Assembly (NCBI GenBank): GCA_947311845.1 | Contig: CAMZMU010000096.1 | Coordinates: forward strand, 11,014,570-11,078,569 | DNA from: Poa pratensis | Taxonomy: Eukaryota > Streptophyta > Magnoliopsida > Poales > Poaceae | DNA: 64,000 bases | Direction: 5' to 3' | Shown here: positions 11,757 through 21,935 of the stretch, piece by piece | How the letters are laid out: every line of letters begins with the position of its first letter | How positions within the stretch are numbered: position 1 is the first letter of the stretch | Notes under the pieces: generated by a model | Seen by the model: the letters and a program-made list of their open reading frames with translations, nothing else | What the model was told of the DNA's origin: nothing | Database searches by the model: none | Translations under genes and position numbers: made by a program

Positions 11757-11940
11757 TGGTATCAGAGCACCTCATCAGCTTCCTCCACAGTCCAAGCATC
11801 AGCGCCGCGACACCGTCCAAGACGTTCCCGCTCCTACTGCGGGGGGATGTCAGCCCACTGGTCTACTTCGGTTTCTCTCCAGTCTGACCGTCCGCGACGT
11901 TCCAGTTGTTCACGACGCTACCGCTACGACTGCGGGGGGA
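11757..11940 (+). repeat. Deleted internal region with primer site joined to the 3' end
   Basis: TGGTATCAGAGC runs directly into CACCTCATCAGC, a point near the 3' end of the family's internal region, and then to the polypurine tract CTGCGGGGGGA. The full left unit has TTGAGCACCTCATCAGC on its minus strand, so the junction shares GAGC, suggesting a microhomology deletion or template jump of about 1.8 kb. Confidence 0.75.
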
Positions 11941-12114
11941 TGTTAGAGTATGGCATACGTGGGGTGGTTATGGTAATATAGGATAGTTAGGATCTATTTC
12001 CATATATTCCCTAACTTGACTTGTACTCCAAGATGACCCTTGTACGCCTATATATACTCGTCCATGAGGCTCAATAATACATCCATCATATTCCGCCAAT
12101 CTCATAATTCTACA
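11941..12114 (+). repeat. LTR type a (174 bases), right unit
   Basis: It runs from TGTTAGAGTATGGC to ATTCTACA, with a polypurine tract on its left and the primer site TGGTATCAGAGC at 12115-12126 on its right. It can therefore be the 3' LTR of the deleted unit and the 5' LTR of the right unit. Confidence 0.85.
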
Positions 12115-14002
12115 TGGTATCAGAGCGGCAAGATCCTTGACCTAGCCGCCGCCCACGCTTCCGCACCGCGCCGCCCCGGGGAGGTCGATCTCCATGATCT
12201 CCGCCGGGGGCTGCGCAACCCGTACGCAGGGTTCGTCCGCCGATCCGTGATCGGCTGCCCTGTAAGTCTTTTTTTTTCCGATCTCTTGATCGGTTTTCTT
12301 TTTTGGTTTACCGATCTTAGATCGGATTGAGTCGCCCACCGCCGTCGTCATCGCCGCGCCTCTACTCCGACCATCGGCATCGACGATCTACACCGCGCCC
12401 GTGCGCCTGCCACGTCCGCCGCCGTGCCTGCCTCGGTAGGCCGTCGCGGCCTCATGGCAGGCTGCCGCGCACCGCGGCCGGCTGACGCGCCTTCCTCGGG
12501 AGGCTGACGCGGCCGTCCCCCTCGGGTCGTCTTCGTCGTCATCGCCCGGGATTTCACCGACAACGCTGCCATCGACTCCGATCTACGCGTCGTCCACGCC
12601 ATGGTGCATACGGCGCACCGTCGGTCTGATCAACCGATCCCGCGCCCGTCTACGCCAAGCACGTCCCCGAGCACGCGCCTACCACCGATCGAGCTACGGG
12701 CTGCTGCTGCGTCGCCCCTTCGGGCCGTAGCGCCGCCGCCTTGGTCTCCGCCTACCGACTGCCAATGCGCCTCACAAGCGCGTACGCGCCGGTGGCCTCT
12801 AGCCGCTGCACCGACTCGCGCCCTGCAGCTATGCCGCCCCCTCGGGTCGTAGTGTTGCTGCACGTAGTCTACTTCGTCGTCCCCGCGCATCGACGCCCTC
12901 GGCTTCCACCGCGCCATCTCCTACGGCGCGGATCGCCGCCGTCTGCGCCCGTCTTCGTCGTCCCGCCCGGTCCCACGGCGCTAGGGCCTGCGACACCGTC
13001 CGCGCCTGCCTCTACTTCGAGCACCGCCGCCGCACTCCACAAGGTAACCTGCAGGACGACTTCTCGCCGTCGCAGGTCCCGCCGACTACCCCATCATCGA
13101 TCTAGGCGTCCCGCATGACCACCCCAGGTCACCGCTGGTTCCGCCGCCTTCTACGTCTACGTCCACTACAACTTCGTCGCCAGCGTCATCGCCTCGTCCC
13201 CGACTACACCACCTGCTACTCTACTCCGACAATCGCGGACAGCATCGACATCTCTCCCTCGCCGCTCTGCGCGTCGCAACCGTCGTGGAGTCCTCCTTTG
13301 CTAGTCTTTCTCTGACATGGCGACAAGTTTATGATGGTCCCTGCCCCTCGCACGCCTGGTACTGGCAACACCGGGAGTGCCTTCGTCCCCGACGCGTTCC
13401 CGAGTCTGGCAAACTCGGATCGGCGCCTCGTCTTCATCGGCTTCGACAACGTCTTCTACGGCATCGACCCCTCTACGACCGCCTCGACCGCATCACCGAC
13501 GAGTTCTTCTTTGCGTACTCGGTTCTGGCAAAACCGGAGTATGCATTCGTCCCCGACGTGCGCCTAGTTCTGGCAAAACTATGGCCGCACCTCGTCCTCG
13601 ACGGCTTGGACTGCATCGGCTACGGCGTCGGCCCCTTCTTCGACGACTGCCTTGACGCGTCTCCGTCATCCTCCTCGCGCACTATGCGCATGCGGCTTCA
13701 TGTGCGGCTCCCTCGACACCGGCCACGACATCGACCACGGCGACCCCTCGCACGGCTACCCCGACCACGGCACCGCCCAACGCTCTCGGCTCCCTCGACA
13801 TCGGCACAAGGGCTACCACCTCGCTTGAGCATCATCAGCTTCCTCTACAGTCCAAGCATCAGCGCTGCGACACCGTCCACGACGCTCCCGCTCCTACTGC
13901 GGGGGGATGTCAGCCCACTGGATTCTACTTCGGCTTATCTCCAGTCTGACCGTCCGTGACGTTCCAGTTGTTCACGACGCTACCGCTACGACTGCGGGGG
14001 GA

Positions 14003-14172
14003 TGTTAGAGATATATTACGGTTGCACATATTTGGTAGTTTAGGATTTGTAATCCAGCACCTACCTTATCTCTAGGAGAGACTTCTTGTCCTCCAAGTTT
14101 GTACTCCCATATATACTCGCCCATGAGGCTCAATACAACATCCACCAATTCCGCCAATCTCATAATTCTACA
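14003..14172 (+). repeat. LTR type b (170 bases), right unit
   Basis: It follows the polypurine tract CTGCGGGGGGA at about 13992-14002 and ends ATTCTACA. It is the 3' LTR of the right unit and an inverted copy of 11587-11756. Confidence 0.85.
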
Positions 14173-15375
14173 GGCACCGATCATGAAGGATCATGCACTA
14201 AAAGGCGCCGATCATGGCACGTTGGTGCTGGGCTGATATGATGTGAGGTGGAGCATGATTGCAGTCGAACAAGTTCGGCTGGGTTAGATTGGACAGTCTG
14301 ACAGATCGACGGGAGGTCGGTCGGACAGAAGACGGTGAAGATCGGCGACAACGACGTAGGAGCGTGAGGGATGATGGTGTCCGTATTCTGTGGCGTGGAA
14401 ATACGTGGCGCATGGATATGCGTGCTTCGACATGCGGTGGCGCGGGGCCAATTCAAGATGGAGCGCTTATGGGATCTTGAGGTAGGCGGGGCGCGGGGTG
14501 GATTGACCATCTACCAAGGAGTCATGTTGAAGGTGGAGCTGGAGTCTCTGGTGGAGATTTCACTCGGATGATGGAGGGGCTGCGGCGTAAGTGCACGGAG
14601 AGTCGAAGCCTAGTCAGCGGGAAGGCGAGAAGCACGTTGGTCGGACTGGACGTCAGGGTTCGAGAGATACGTGGAACTCGGCATCGGTCGGGTATGACTG
14701 ATGGTTGTCTGCAGTGGGGCCTGAGGTGGTGTGGGTTAGCGACCCGGTAGATCTTGGCCAAGATTGCGGATGCTCGGCGCGGTATAGCGGCGAGGCGTGC
14801 GGTAAGCACGGGACACAGCGACAGACCAGGGCACAGGCGGTCAGACATGACCAGATAGGTGTGCAGGGGTGCTGAAGCAGTGTTGGCGAGTATCGGATTC
14901 AAGTTGGAGACTGGGTCTATGGAGATTGACGTCAGGTGATAGACATGAGTCAGCCATGGGGAATCTGAGAAAGTGTTGAAAAGTCTACAATGTCGGAAGC
15001 GTGGAGAGTACATGGCCGTATATTCTGTGATGTTCGGTGCACATGGCAAAGTGCGGGTGACTAGATGCAGAAGGGGCGGAGTGCTATAGCTGTGGGACAT
15101 GTAGAAGACTATTCAGGATGAGACGACTGTGAATTTGACTCAGGGTGACTAAAAAGCGACGGTGAAGTTTCTTCAAGTTGGAATCATTTTTTACGCATAA
15201 CACTGGTCGGTGTGTGATGGTGTTGAACGGGAAGAAGGGACTACAGTTGCAGGTGGAGTCACGTGGAGTTTGGGAGTAGCAGTGGAGCTCATGGAGACAC
15301 TCAAGTCCGAAGTACATGAAGGTTTGACGCATTGACGAATTCAAGGTGGTGGACAATATTCGCCAAGGTGGAGTT

Positions 15376-15740
15376 TGTTGTGTTTGTGTCAAATATTGTA
15401 TACGTGTTGGGTTACGTTTGGACTTAGAGTTGTATTAGGTGTGGTTGGTACGAATAGTGTTAGAGTCGAATTCTTGTACCCTGAGCCTCCCATATAATGA
15501 GGGGAGCACCACACGTGTAACCTATGACGACTTGATAGCAACAAGCACGCAGGGGAGCCGGCGGCTTGTGCCGGCGCCTAGGGCGGTCAGGGTTGCGGTA
15601 TCAGTGGGGAGGAGCGCCCGTAGTCATGCCCCGCAGATGTAGGCGAGTTCGCCGAACTGCGTTACCAAATCTCGGTGCCGTCATCAGTGTTGTGATTGCT
15701 TGTTCCTCGGTAGATCAACTGTGCGCCTACGACGGTAACA
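15376..15740 (+). repeat. 3' LTR of the outer element (365 bases)
   Basis: It starts TGTTGTGTTTGTGTC after the purine-rich CCAAGGTGGAG and ends GACGGTAACA before CTTTA. It keeps the roughly 90 bases missing from the 5' LTR, including CCTCCCATATAATGAG, a possible LTR promoter. Confidence 0.9.
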
Positions 15741-15745
15741 CTTTA

Positions 15746-16264
15746 TCTATTAGTTTGTATACTCACATTATCTTGAGATATGTGATATATGTTATGATAA
15801 CAGATTGTTACCACAACTTTGTCTTTGCTTATAATTACTTATCACGTCAATTTTTTTTACTTACATGTCATGCATGTACTAGCTATTTTACTCTTACTAT
15901 GGGTAGTCTTACCTACTGTCCCGCTACTTCGCAGCAGCTAGACTCTTAACTCGAAGAAGGCTCTTACTTGACACATCAGCTCCGTGCATCTCGGCTTGTG
16001 GCCAAGCGATTTAGGAAGTGAGACGCGCAGAGCTAGACTGAATCGCCCCGTCAGCTGGCATGGCCACGAAGGCTTCGACTTGAAACCGGGAATAGATCCC
16101 AGGGATCCGAAGATCGAGAAATGTTTTACTTTATTTTTATTTTTTATTCAACCTGTAGTATATGACCTTGAGAGCCAAAAGCTTTCATTATGTTACCATA
16201 GCCCTGTCTCTGCACGTTAATTACTTGTCACATCATTTTTTTTACATGTTATGCATGCTACTAC
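15746..16264. other. Intergenic sequence, no gene seen
   Basis: Colinear with 57,468-58,070 of the second block. Around 15,985-16,060 lies one copy of a motif (GTGGCCAAGCGATTTAGGAA, then GACGCGCAGAGCT) that recurs at about 18,175-18,215, 57,825-57,870 and 58,300-58,340. Compared with the second block this copy has lost about 170 bases of the repeat unit. Confidence 0.5.
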
Positions 16265-16267
16265 TTA

Positions 16268-17949
16268 GGCCATCTCCAGCCGTCCCCCCCAGAGCCCCCC
16301 AGGAGGCCTTTTTTTGCGCCGCACCGGCCGAAAAGCGCCGTTTTTCTACCACTCGGCCCCCCCAGAAGCCCAGTTAGCGTCGTTTCGGCAGAAAATAGCG
16401 CCGGCGCACCCAGGTGAAACCCAGCCCACTGGGTTCGGCCTGGGGGGGCCGGCGGAAGGAAAAGCACGCGTGGGGCAGCGCTGTCGGCGAGACAAAGCAT
16501 TTTTCCCACCCCGACTCGCCTTTTCCTCTGTCCACCTCGCCGTCGCCTCGCCGTCGCCGCCGCCACCCCTCCTTGCGCCGCCGCACGCAAGCAGCTAGGA
16601 ACCCCCCGTCGAGCCCCGCCCCGCCGCCGGCGCCGCCCACTCTCCTCCGCCGCGATCTAGCCGGCTGGGCCGTTCTCGGAGCGAAGCGCGGCCACCCCGC
16701 CCGCAAGGTGTTCGGCGTTTCGCCCGACCCAAGCCATGAACTCCGACGACGAGGAGATGCTCGCCGAGCTCTTCGACGAGGAAGATCAGGCCGCCATCGA
16801 CGACGAGGAACACCTCATGGTCTTGGCCTGTCTCGCCGGCTTGCTCGTCAACAGCGGGCCGCGTCGTCTTGGATCGACGCGCGGGCGCCGCAAGAGCAAG
16901 CAAAGGCAGCGGTACGAGGGCTACTGCATCCTCTACTCCGACTACTTCGCCAACAATCCTACGCAGGACGCGAAGGTGTTCCGGCGCCGGTTCAGGATGA
17001 ACCGCGAGCTCTTCCTCCGGATCATGCGTGCCATCCGGGAGTTCGACCCCTACTTCAAATTGAAGAAGGACTGCACCGGCAACGACATCAATGTCTTGCA
17101 GTGCTCGGATGTCTTTTCCGACCTTGTCGAAGGCCATGCTCCCCCTGTGAACTACGAGATCAACGGGCACCAGTACACAAAGGGCTACTACCTTGCAGAT
17201 GGCATCTACCCCAGGTGGGCAACATTTGTGAAGAGCATCTCCAACCCTGTGCCAGGAAGCGCGAAGGCTTGGTTTTCCAAGTGCCAGGAGGCTTGCACGA
17301 AGGATGTGGAGCGGGCATTTGGCGCGCTGCAGTCTCGATTCGCTGTTGTCCGGTACCCAGCTTTGACTTGGTCGAAGTCCAACATGTGGGAGGTGATGCA
17401 GTGTTGTGTGGTCTTGCACAACATGATCATTGAGAGTGAACGGGATAACCCGGTGCCTGCCAATGAGGCAATGGCACCATACTACCGCCAGGGTCCTCTT
17501 GCAGATGTTGATCACCAGGTGCCGGCGCCATGGGCAACCTTCCTCACCAGGCGCCGGGAGATTCGAGACGCTGGAACACATCTAGCTCTACAGGATGATC
17601 TGGTGCAGCACTTGTGGGCGCGCAAGGGCAATGGCAATGCCGATAATGGCGATGCCAATGCCTAGTACGATTTGTTTTATTTGCTTGTATTGTTGAACTA
17701 TTTATTTGTGTATGGATTTGTACGTTAAACTATTTATTTATGTGTGAATTTGTATGTTAAACTATTTCTATGTGTGAATTTCTATGCCAAAAAGGGCCGG
17801 CCTTGCCGAAATAAGGCCGCATCGCCGGCTGGGCGGTTCACGGCTGATAAACGCGCCCCCCCAGGGTTCGGTTTCGCGCCGTTTCGCGCCGCGGCGGCCC
17901 AGAAAAGGCGACGTTTTGGACCCGGGGGGCACAACGGCTAGAGATGCCC
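16268..17949 (+). mobile_element. PIF/Harbinger DNA transposon
   Basis: TTA is duplicated at 16265-16267 and 17950-17952, and the second block has the unoccupied site with one TTA at 58071-58073. The ends are inverted: GGCCATCTCCAGCCGT on the left against GGGCATCTCTAGCCGT read inwards from the right. TWA duplications and a DDE nuclease gene are diagnostic of PIF/Harbinger. GC-rich palindromic sequence lies inside both ends. The Myb-like second gene of autonomous members is not seen and the transposase is internally deleted, so this copy is non-autonomous. Confidence 0.92.
16736..17665 (+). CDS. Harbinger-type transposase (HARBI1/plant DDE nuclease family), internally deleted
   Basis: The 309-residue frame starts [17 protein letters not shown], the acidic N-terminus common in grass PIF/Harbinger nucleases. 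The conserved [11 protein letters not shown]...[15 protein letters not shown] stretch follows at about 67-98. Then [12 protein letters not shown] (104-115) runs straight into [15 protein letters not shown]. In family members as I know them the segment from DCTG to NDINVLQ is about 110 residues long and holds the first catalytic Asp (SIDCMHWEW). It is missing here in frame. The later Asp (in NDINVL) and the DVERAFG...LQSRFAVVR motif with the catalytic Glu remain. The protein could still be translated but should lack nuclease activity. It may act as a DNA-binding or dominant-negative form; that is speculation. Confidence 0.85.
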   Translation: MNSDDEEMLAELFDEEDQAAIDDEEHLMVLACLAGLLVNSGPRRLGSTRGRRKSKQRQRYEGYCILYSDYFANNPTQDAKVFRRRFRMNRELFLRIMRAIREFDPYFKLKKDCTGNDINVLQCSDVFSDLVEGHAPPVNYEINGHQYTKGYYLADGIYPRWATFVKSISNPVPGSAKAWFSKCQEACTKDVERAFGALQSRFAVVRYPALTWSKSNMWEVMQCCVVLHNMIIESERDNPVPANEAMAPYYRQGPLADVDHQVPAPWATFLTRRREIRDAGTHLALQDDLVQHLWARKGNGNADNGDANA

Positions 17950-17952
17950 TTA

Positions 17953-19265
17953 TGGGCAGCATTACGTAGTATCCTTTTACTATGTAGCAGTTGGACTCTT
18001 AACTCACGAAGGCAAAAGCAAAGTTTTGCACTGTACAAATAATTGCAGCATAATTATTGTAGGTGTATACACTAGTTACTTCCACAACCACAATCACGCT
18101 AAATCTTACAGAATCTTAGTTGACACGTCATTTGCCAAAAAACTGAAGGTACGTGACACATCAGTGCATCTCGGCTCGTGGCCAAGCGATTTAGGAAGTG
18201 AGACACGCAGAGCTGGACGGAATCGCCGCGTCAGCTGGCGTGACCACGAGGTTTTCGACACGCAGAGCTGGACTGAATCGCCGCGTCACCTGGCGTGACC
18301 ACGAGGTTTTCGACATGAAATCGGAAAAAGATCCCAGAGATCCAGTAGCCTAGCCAGCTGACCTGGATGGGTCTAAGCCACATCTTGTGAATTAGCGTAC
18401 TTGGACCACCTATGTCTGATTAACAAGCGTTGATCTTTCTCGTCTGGTTGCCAGTTATAGTCACCCACACATGAAGTGATAGTACCCTTTTCTTGGAATC
18501 ATCTCGCTGTCTATCCGGGACAACCACTATTTTTTTTAGCTGCACCAGGCAAAGTATGTAGATTGAGACTGTCAGAGAGAACCTCCTAACTGACGGTGGC
18601 GTCGATCCAAATGATAATACAACAGGCTGCCAAGACAAAATTTGCTTCAAAGTGGGAGTCGTCCTACTTCAGAAGATCATCACTTGAGCAATGTATTTAT
18701 GAGCGATGCACAGACAACAACCCAAGGCAGGGAAGACCATCTCAGTTCACATCTTAATCTTATCAATCGCCTAGTGAAGCAAAACGATATTGGAGGTTTC
18801 GAGAGCACGGTTTTTGTGGATCTGTGGCCACGGCTGTCCACAGCTACTGTGTGAACAGTTGACGATAGAGATACCTGAGGTCTCCGTTTCAGTAGCGCAG
18901 CAAAGATAGAAACGTCGGATCAAGCAAGGAAGGGAAGAGGACTCAGCATCACCCACGACCACCATCACCTGGATTTCGACATTGTGGTTTGTGTTGCTTA
19001 GACGCATGCGGCTCCTAATCTGGGTGCTTCCACCAATTGCAATGTTTACATCACCACTATTCATCTAGCAGTGATGTCCTCCCATGTGTCTTTATCTTGC
19101 TCCTGTGTGATGCTTAGAACTGCATCTGCTTGCTTGCATGCATATGGATGTCATAGGATTTGATGCGTTTAAAGTTCCACAAAAATTTATTATGCTGACC
19201 GGGAACAGGTCCAGTGCTTGCTTGGTTCCATGCATAGAGGCAAAGAAGCAGTAGGGTAGAGTATT
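17953..19265. other. 3' side of the minus-strand CBF; internal 62-base tandem duplication
   Basis: Colinear and very similar to 58,074-59,395. A unit of about 62 bases (CACGCAGAGCTGGAC(G/T)GAATCGCC ... GTGACCACGAGGTTTTCGA) occurs twice at about 18,201-18,315, and also twice in the second block. Bases 18,420-19,065 are unusually conserved between blocks and keep an open minus-strand frame of 97 codons (18771-19064), which I do not recognise. It may be a gene fragment. Confidence 0.5.
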
Positions 19266-19982
19266 TCAGTAGCTCCAGAGCACGGGGTCAGCTCCTCCGC
19301 CGTCTCCCGTGTCCCAGCACGCGCCGGTGGACTGCGGCGTCGGCGGCTCCAGCAGCAGTCCCTCCGCGAGGTCAGCGTAGTACGTGCCCAGGTCCATTTC
19401 CCCGGACATGTCCATCTCGAACATGTCGCTGCCCATCCCGGCCGGCACCTCGAACGTCCCATCGCCATAAGGTTGCGACGTCGCCGACGAGCCATCCGCA
19501 TTGTCCGCGGACGATGGCACGCACGCGCTAGTGGTGCCCTCGTAGACCGGCACGTTGGCGGCCTCCCGGCGCAGGAAGTCTGCGATTGCGGCGAGGGCTG
19601 CACGCCGGACGTCGCCGAGGTCGGAGAGCGCGGGAGGCATGGCGAGGAGCCACGCGGAGTCGGCGAAGTTGAGGCACGAGGAGGCGTTGCGGCCGAGCAA
19701 GCCGAGCATGGCGGCGTCGTGCGCGCGCGCGGCGGACTCGGCGGTGAGGTACGTCCCGAGCCAGAGCCTCTCGCCTCGCTGGCCGGGGACGCGCACCTCG
19801 CACACCCAACGGCCGGCGTTGCCGCGGCGCCGCACGCCGCGGTACACAGGGTGCCGCGTCTCCTTGAACTTGGTGCGCCCCGCTGGGCGCTTCGGCGGAG
19901 CCGTCCAAACCGCCGTGCCGTGCTCAAGCGAGGATGATGACGAGGAAGGGGAACTCCATTGCTCGGAGCCGGTCATGTCCAT
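19266..19982 (-). CDS. CBF: CBF/DREB1 cold-response AP2 transcription factor, group III (IIId-like), intact
   Basis: This intronless gene encodes 238 residues. The start MDMTGSEQW is supported by a Ser-rich leader and by the TATA box 119 bases upstream. Residues 30-45 are the CBF signature with Lys at the variable site ([16 protein letters not shown]). The AP2 domain spans about 46-105 ([32 protein letters not shown]), and DSAWL lies at 108-112. The acidic tail contains [28 protein letters not shown] and ends in [20 protein letters not shown] and [10 protein letters not shown] differ from the plus-strand copies and fit, from memory, subgroup IIId (the CBF12/15/16/19 branch); the number is uncertain. 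Family members activate cold-regulated genes through CRT/DRE sites. Two CRT cores and the conserved block lie in its own promoter. Related broken copies lie at 59396-59834 and 61896-62617. Confidence 0.95.
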   Translation of the reverse strand: MDMTGSEQWSSPSSSSSSLEHGTAVWTAPPKRPAGRTKFKETRHPVYRGVRRRGNAGRWVCEVRVPGQRGERLWLGTYLTAESAARAHDAAMLGLLGRNASSCLNFADSAWLLAMPPALSDLGDVRRAALAAIADFLRREAANVPVYEGTTSACVPSSADNADGSSATSQPYGDGTFEVPAGMGSDMFEMDMSGEMDLGTYYADLAEGLLLEPPTPQSTGACWDTGDGGGADPVLWSY

Positions 19983-20100
19983 GGCTTGATGAAGGTGGTC
20001 GGTGCTTGCTGGCTTAGCACGGTGGACTGTGGTCTATGGAGTATGAGGAGCTTGAGGTTGAGCTGGAGTATTTTAGAGTGAATGTGGTGTGTTGTGTGCT

Positions 20101-20108
20101 CTTTTATA
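20101..20108 (-). promoter_or_regulatory. TATA box of the intact minus-strand CBF
   Basis: CTTTTATA on the plus strand reads TATAAAAG on the coding strand, 119 bases before the ATG. The sister copy has the same box at 62733-62740. Confidence 0.8.
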
Positions 20109-20125
20109 GTTTTGCTTGACGCGGT

Positions 20126-20167
20126 GTCGGCAAGCGGCCAGTGGCAAGTGACGCGTACGGGGTCGGC
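20126..20167 (-). promoter_or_regulatory. Two CRT/DRE cores (GCCGAC) next to the TATA box
   Basis: GTCGGC at 20126-20131 and 20162-20167 gives GCCGAC on the coding strand, the core recognised by CBF/DREB1 proteins themselves. They lie about 18 and 54 bases upstream of the TATA box. This arrangement could allow regulation of the gene by CBF proteins. Both cores are changed in the copy at 62.6-62.8 kb (CGTGGGGAAG and GGGTCTACGAC). Confidence 0.55.
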
Positions 20168-20217
20168 GACTCTTTGGCATTAAGCCAAAGGCACCTTCTC
20201 GTGCTTCTGGGTGGTGA

Positions 20218-20288
20218 TTGGGCTCCACTTGACTGGGCCATGGAGGCGCAAGAAACAGACCTTTCTTTCCCGCGTTATCTTGTTCTCT
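20218..20288 (-). promoter_or_regulatory. Conserved upstream block, minus-strand CBF
   Basis: On the coding strand AGATAACGCGGGAA, GCCTCCATGG and GTGGAGCCCAAT occur in this order, as in the plus-strand CBF promoters. The block ends about 110 bases before the TATA box. Confidence 0.55.
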
Positions 20289-20482
20289 AGCGGAGCCCCA
20301 AAATGCTCCATGATCCATGGAATGGAGCATATGTGAAGGTGGTCACGTGGCTAAACCCCAGGTTTATTTCCCTAACAAAGAATTAAGGATGAAAAGTTGT
20401 CATTGCTTGAAGAAAGATAACTTGGCAAATCCAATCTAACGTTATTACAAACTTGTTTTTTATTCTTTAGTCTATCTACATA

Positions 20483-20633
20483 CTCCCTCACCAAAATGTA
20501 TATAAGAGATTTTAAAAGTTAAACCGTGTAAATTTTGACCAAATGTATATTAAAGATCAACATTTATCATACCAGTTTAATGCCATTGGATTCATCATGA
20601 ACTATATATGATATACATTTTGTACCGAAGAAG
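20483..20633. mobile_element. Degenerate Stowaway-like MITE
   Basis: CTCCCTCACC with AAAATGTATAT at the left faces CTTCTTCGGTACAAAATGTATAT read inwards from the right. The size, about 150 bases, and the CTCCCTC start fit old Stowaway elements. No clear TA duplication. Confidence 0.45.
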
Positions 20634-20639
20634 TAGATA

Positions 20640-21935
20640 ATTTGCTCAATTAGTTTGGGCAAAAATTAAACGGGTTGACCCTGAAAAAAATCATATGCAC
20701 TATATTATCGTAAGGAGGGGGGTACTAAAATCATTATACATGGCACTTCACACCACATTAGTGCACATAAGATTATTTTGACGGCTAAGCATGCAATTTA
20801 TAATAAAGATTATGCATAAATCAGATTCCATATTTCCAAGTAAAAGGTTTACGAGATTTAAAAAAAAGAGGTCTGGCCTCTGCATCGATCGATGCATGCA
20901 ACATTTAATTACTTTATTAGACTTCAGTCATCATAAGATGTGCACCTATAGATTCCGTACAGTGACGAACATTGAAAGAAATTCCTGAGTTGATCGATAA
21001 TAGTGCTGGCACACGTAACACCAATTTAGGATGTTCACCATGCACCGACATGATGAGTTATTGTCCGTGAATTATTTTTGCTATGACTTTGTTATATATG
21101 CTTAATGCTTGTCACTAGTTCACGAGTGGCATGATTTTAGAACTAAACACTTTATGTTTGCATGAATATAATTGATGTTTTTGATCATATCTACAAGTTA
21201 AATGCACTTGTTAATTGTCCGGAACCGGAGATCCCAAGGTGACGTGATTGGGATACCAAAGGGAAAGGCTTGAAGATTATATGTGTTCATTAAGTGTTAA
21301 TGCTTTAATCCTGTGCTTTGTAAAATGAGTACCTTATCTATCTTAACTTCCTTTATTGGCCCCGCTGAAACTGGAGGGTAGGACAAAAATGTTGTGCGAA
21401 TTCTTATTACAAGTAGATACTACTATATCCGGAATACATGCCTACGTATGATTGATAAATTGGATGGTCTATCGTTAATTAGTTTAATTATGTCAATTGT
21501 CCAACTGTAATTTATTCACCCAACATTTTTTATTTTGTTTGGAGAGATAACTCTAGTGAACCTACAAACCCCGGTTCATCTTTTATTATTTTTGTTGATG
21601 TTGTTTTTACTCAGTGTTTCTCTCGTGACTATTACTTTGTTACTATTGTTGTTACCAATTTTCCACTACCATCATATTGCTACTAATAAATTCTGTCAAG
21701 TAAGATCACTTTCAGGTGTGGTTGAATTGACAAATCAACTGCTAAGACTTATAAATATTATTTGGCTCCCCTTGTGTCGAATCAATAAATTTAGATTGAA
21801 ATACTTCCCTCAAAAATTGTTACGATCCCCTACACTTGTGTGTCATCGGTAGTCTGTGTGGCATTGTTGTCGTCGGATCGAAGATGAATTACACCATAAT
21901 CCATTGGAGTTGTGACTAGTAATTATAAAGTACGA
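20640..21935. other. AT-rich intergenic sequence, no gene seen
   Basis: No long coding frame, terminal repeats or array is visible. The frame at 21535-21852 is Leu-rich only because of T-rich sequence. Confidence 0.5.

Larger units (their letters stand above)
9433..14172. mobile_element. Inverted composite of two small LTR elements around a shared LTR
   Basis: Two short LTR elements of one family lie head to head. The left unit (9433-11756) reads on the minus strand: LTR type b, primer site, about 1.96 kb internal, polypurine tract, LTR type a. The right unit (11941-14172) reads on the plus strand: LTR a, primer site, about 1.87 kb internal, polypurine tract CTGCGGGGGGA, LTR b. Between them, 11757-11940 is a deleted internal region with its own plus-strand primer site and polypurine tract. 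Both internals are GC-rich and Arg/Pro-rich in every frame, with no retroviral enzyme motifs. The outer flanks (GTCTG and GGCAC) do not match, so the origin was not one simple insertion. Confidence 0.8.
8334..15740 (+). mobile_element. Non-autonomous LTR retrotransposon with a nested composite insertion
   Basis: The element is bounded by CTTTA at 8329-8333 and 15741-15745. The second block has the empty site with one CTTTA at 57463-57467. Its LTRs begin TGTTGTG and end GTAACA. A primer-binding site complementary to initiator tRNA-Met (TGGTATCAGAGC) follows the first LTR. After removing the nested composite (9433-14172) the internal region is only about 2 kb and shows no gag, protease, integrase or reverse transcriptase. 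It therefore had to be mobilised in trans. By hand count the LTRs differ at about 14 of 275 aligned bases, so the insertion is not recent, yet it postdates the block duplication or was lost from the other block. Confidence 0.9.

Noticed and set aside
9428..14177. Target duplication around the inverted LTR composite.
   Set aside because: GTCTG and GGCAC do not match, so no simple single insertion is claimed.
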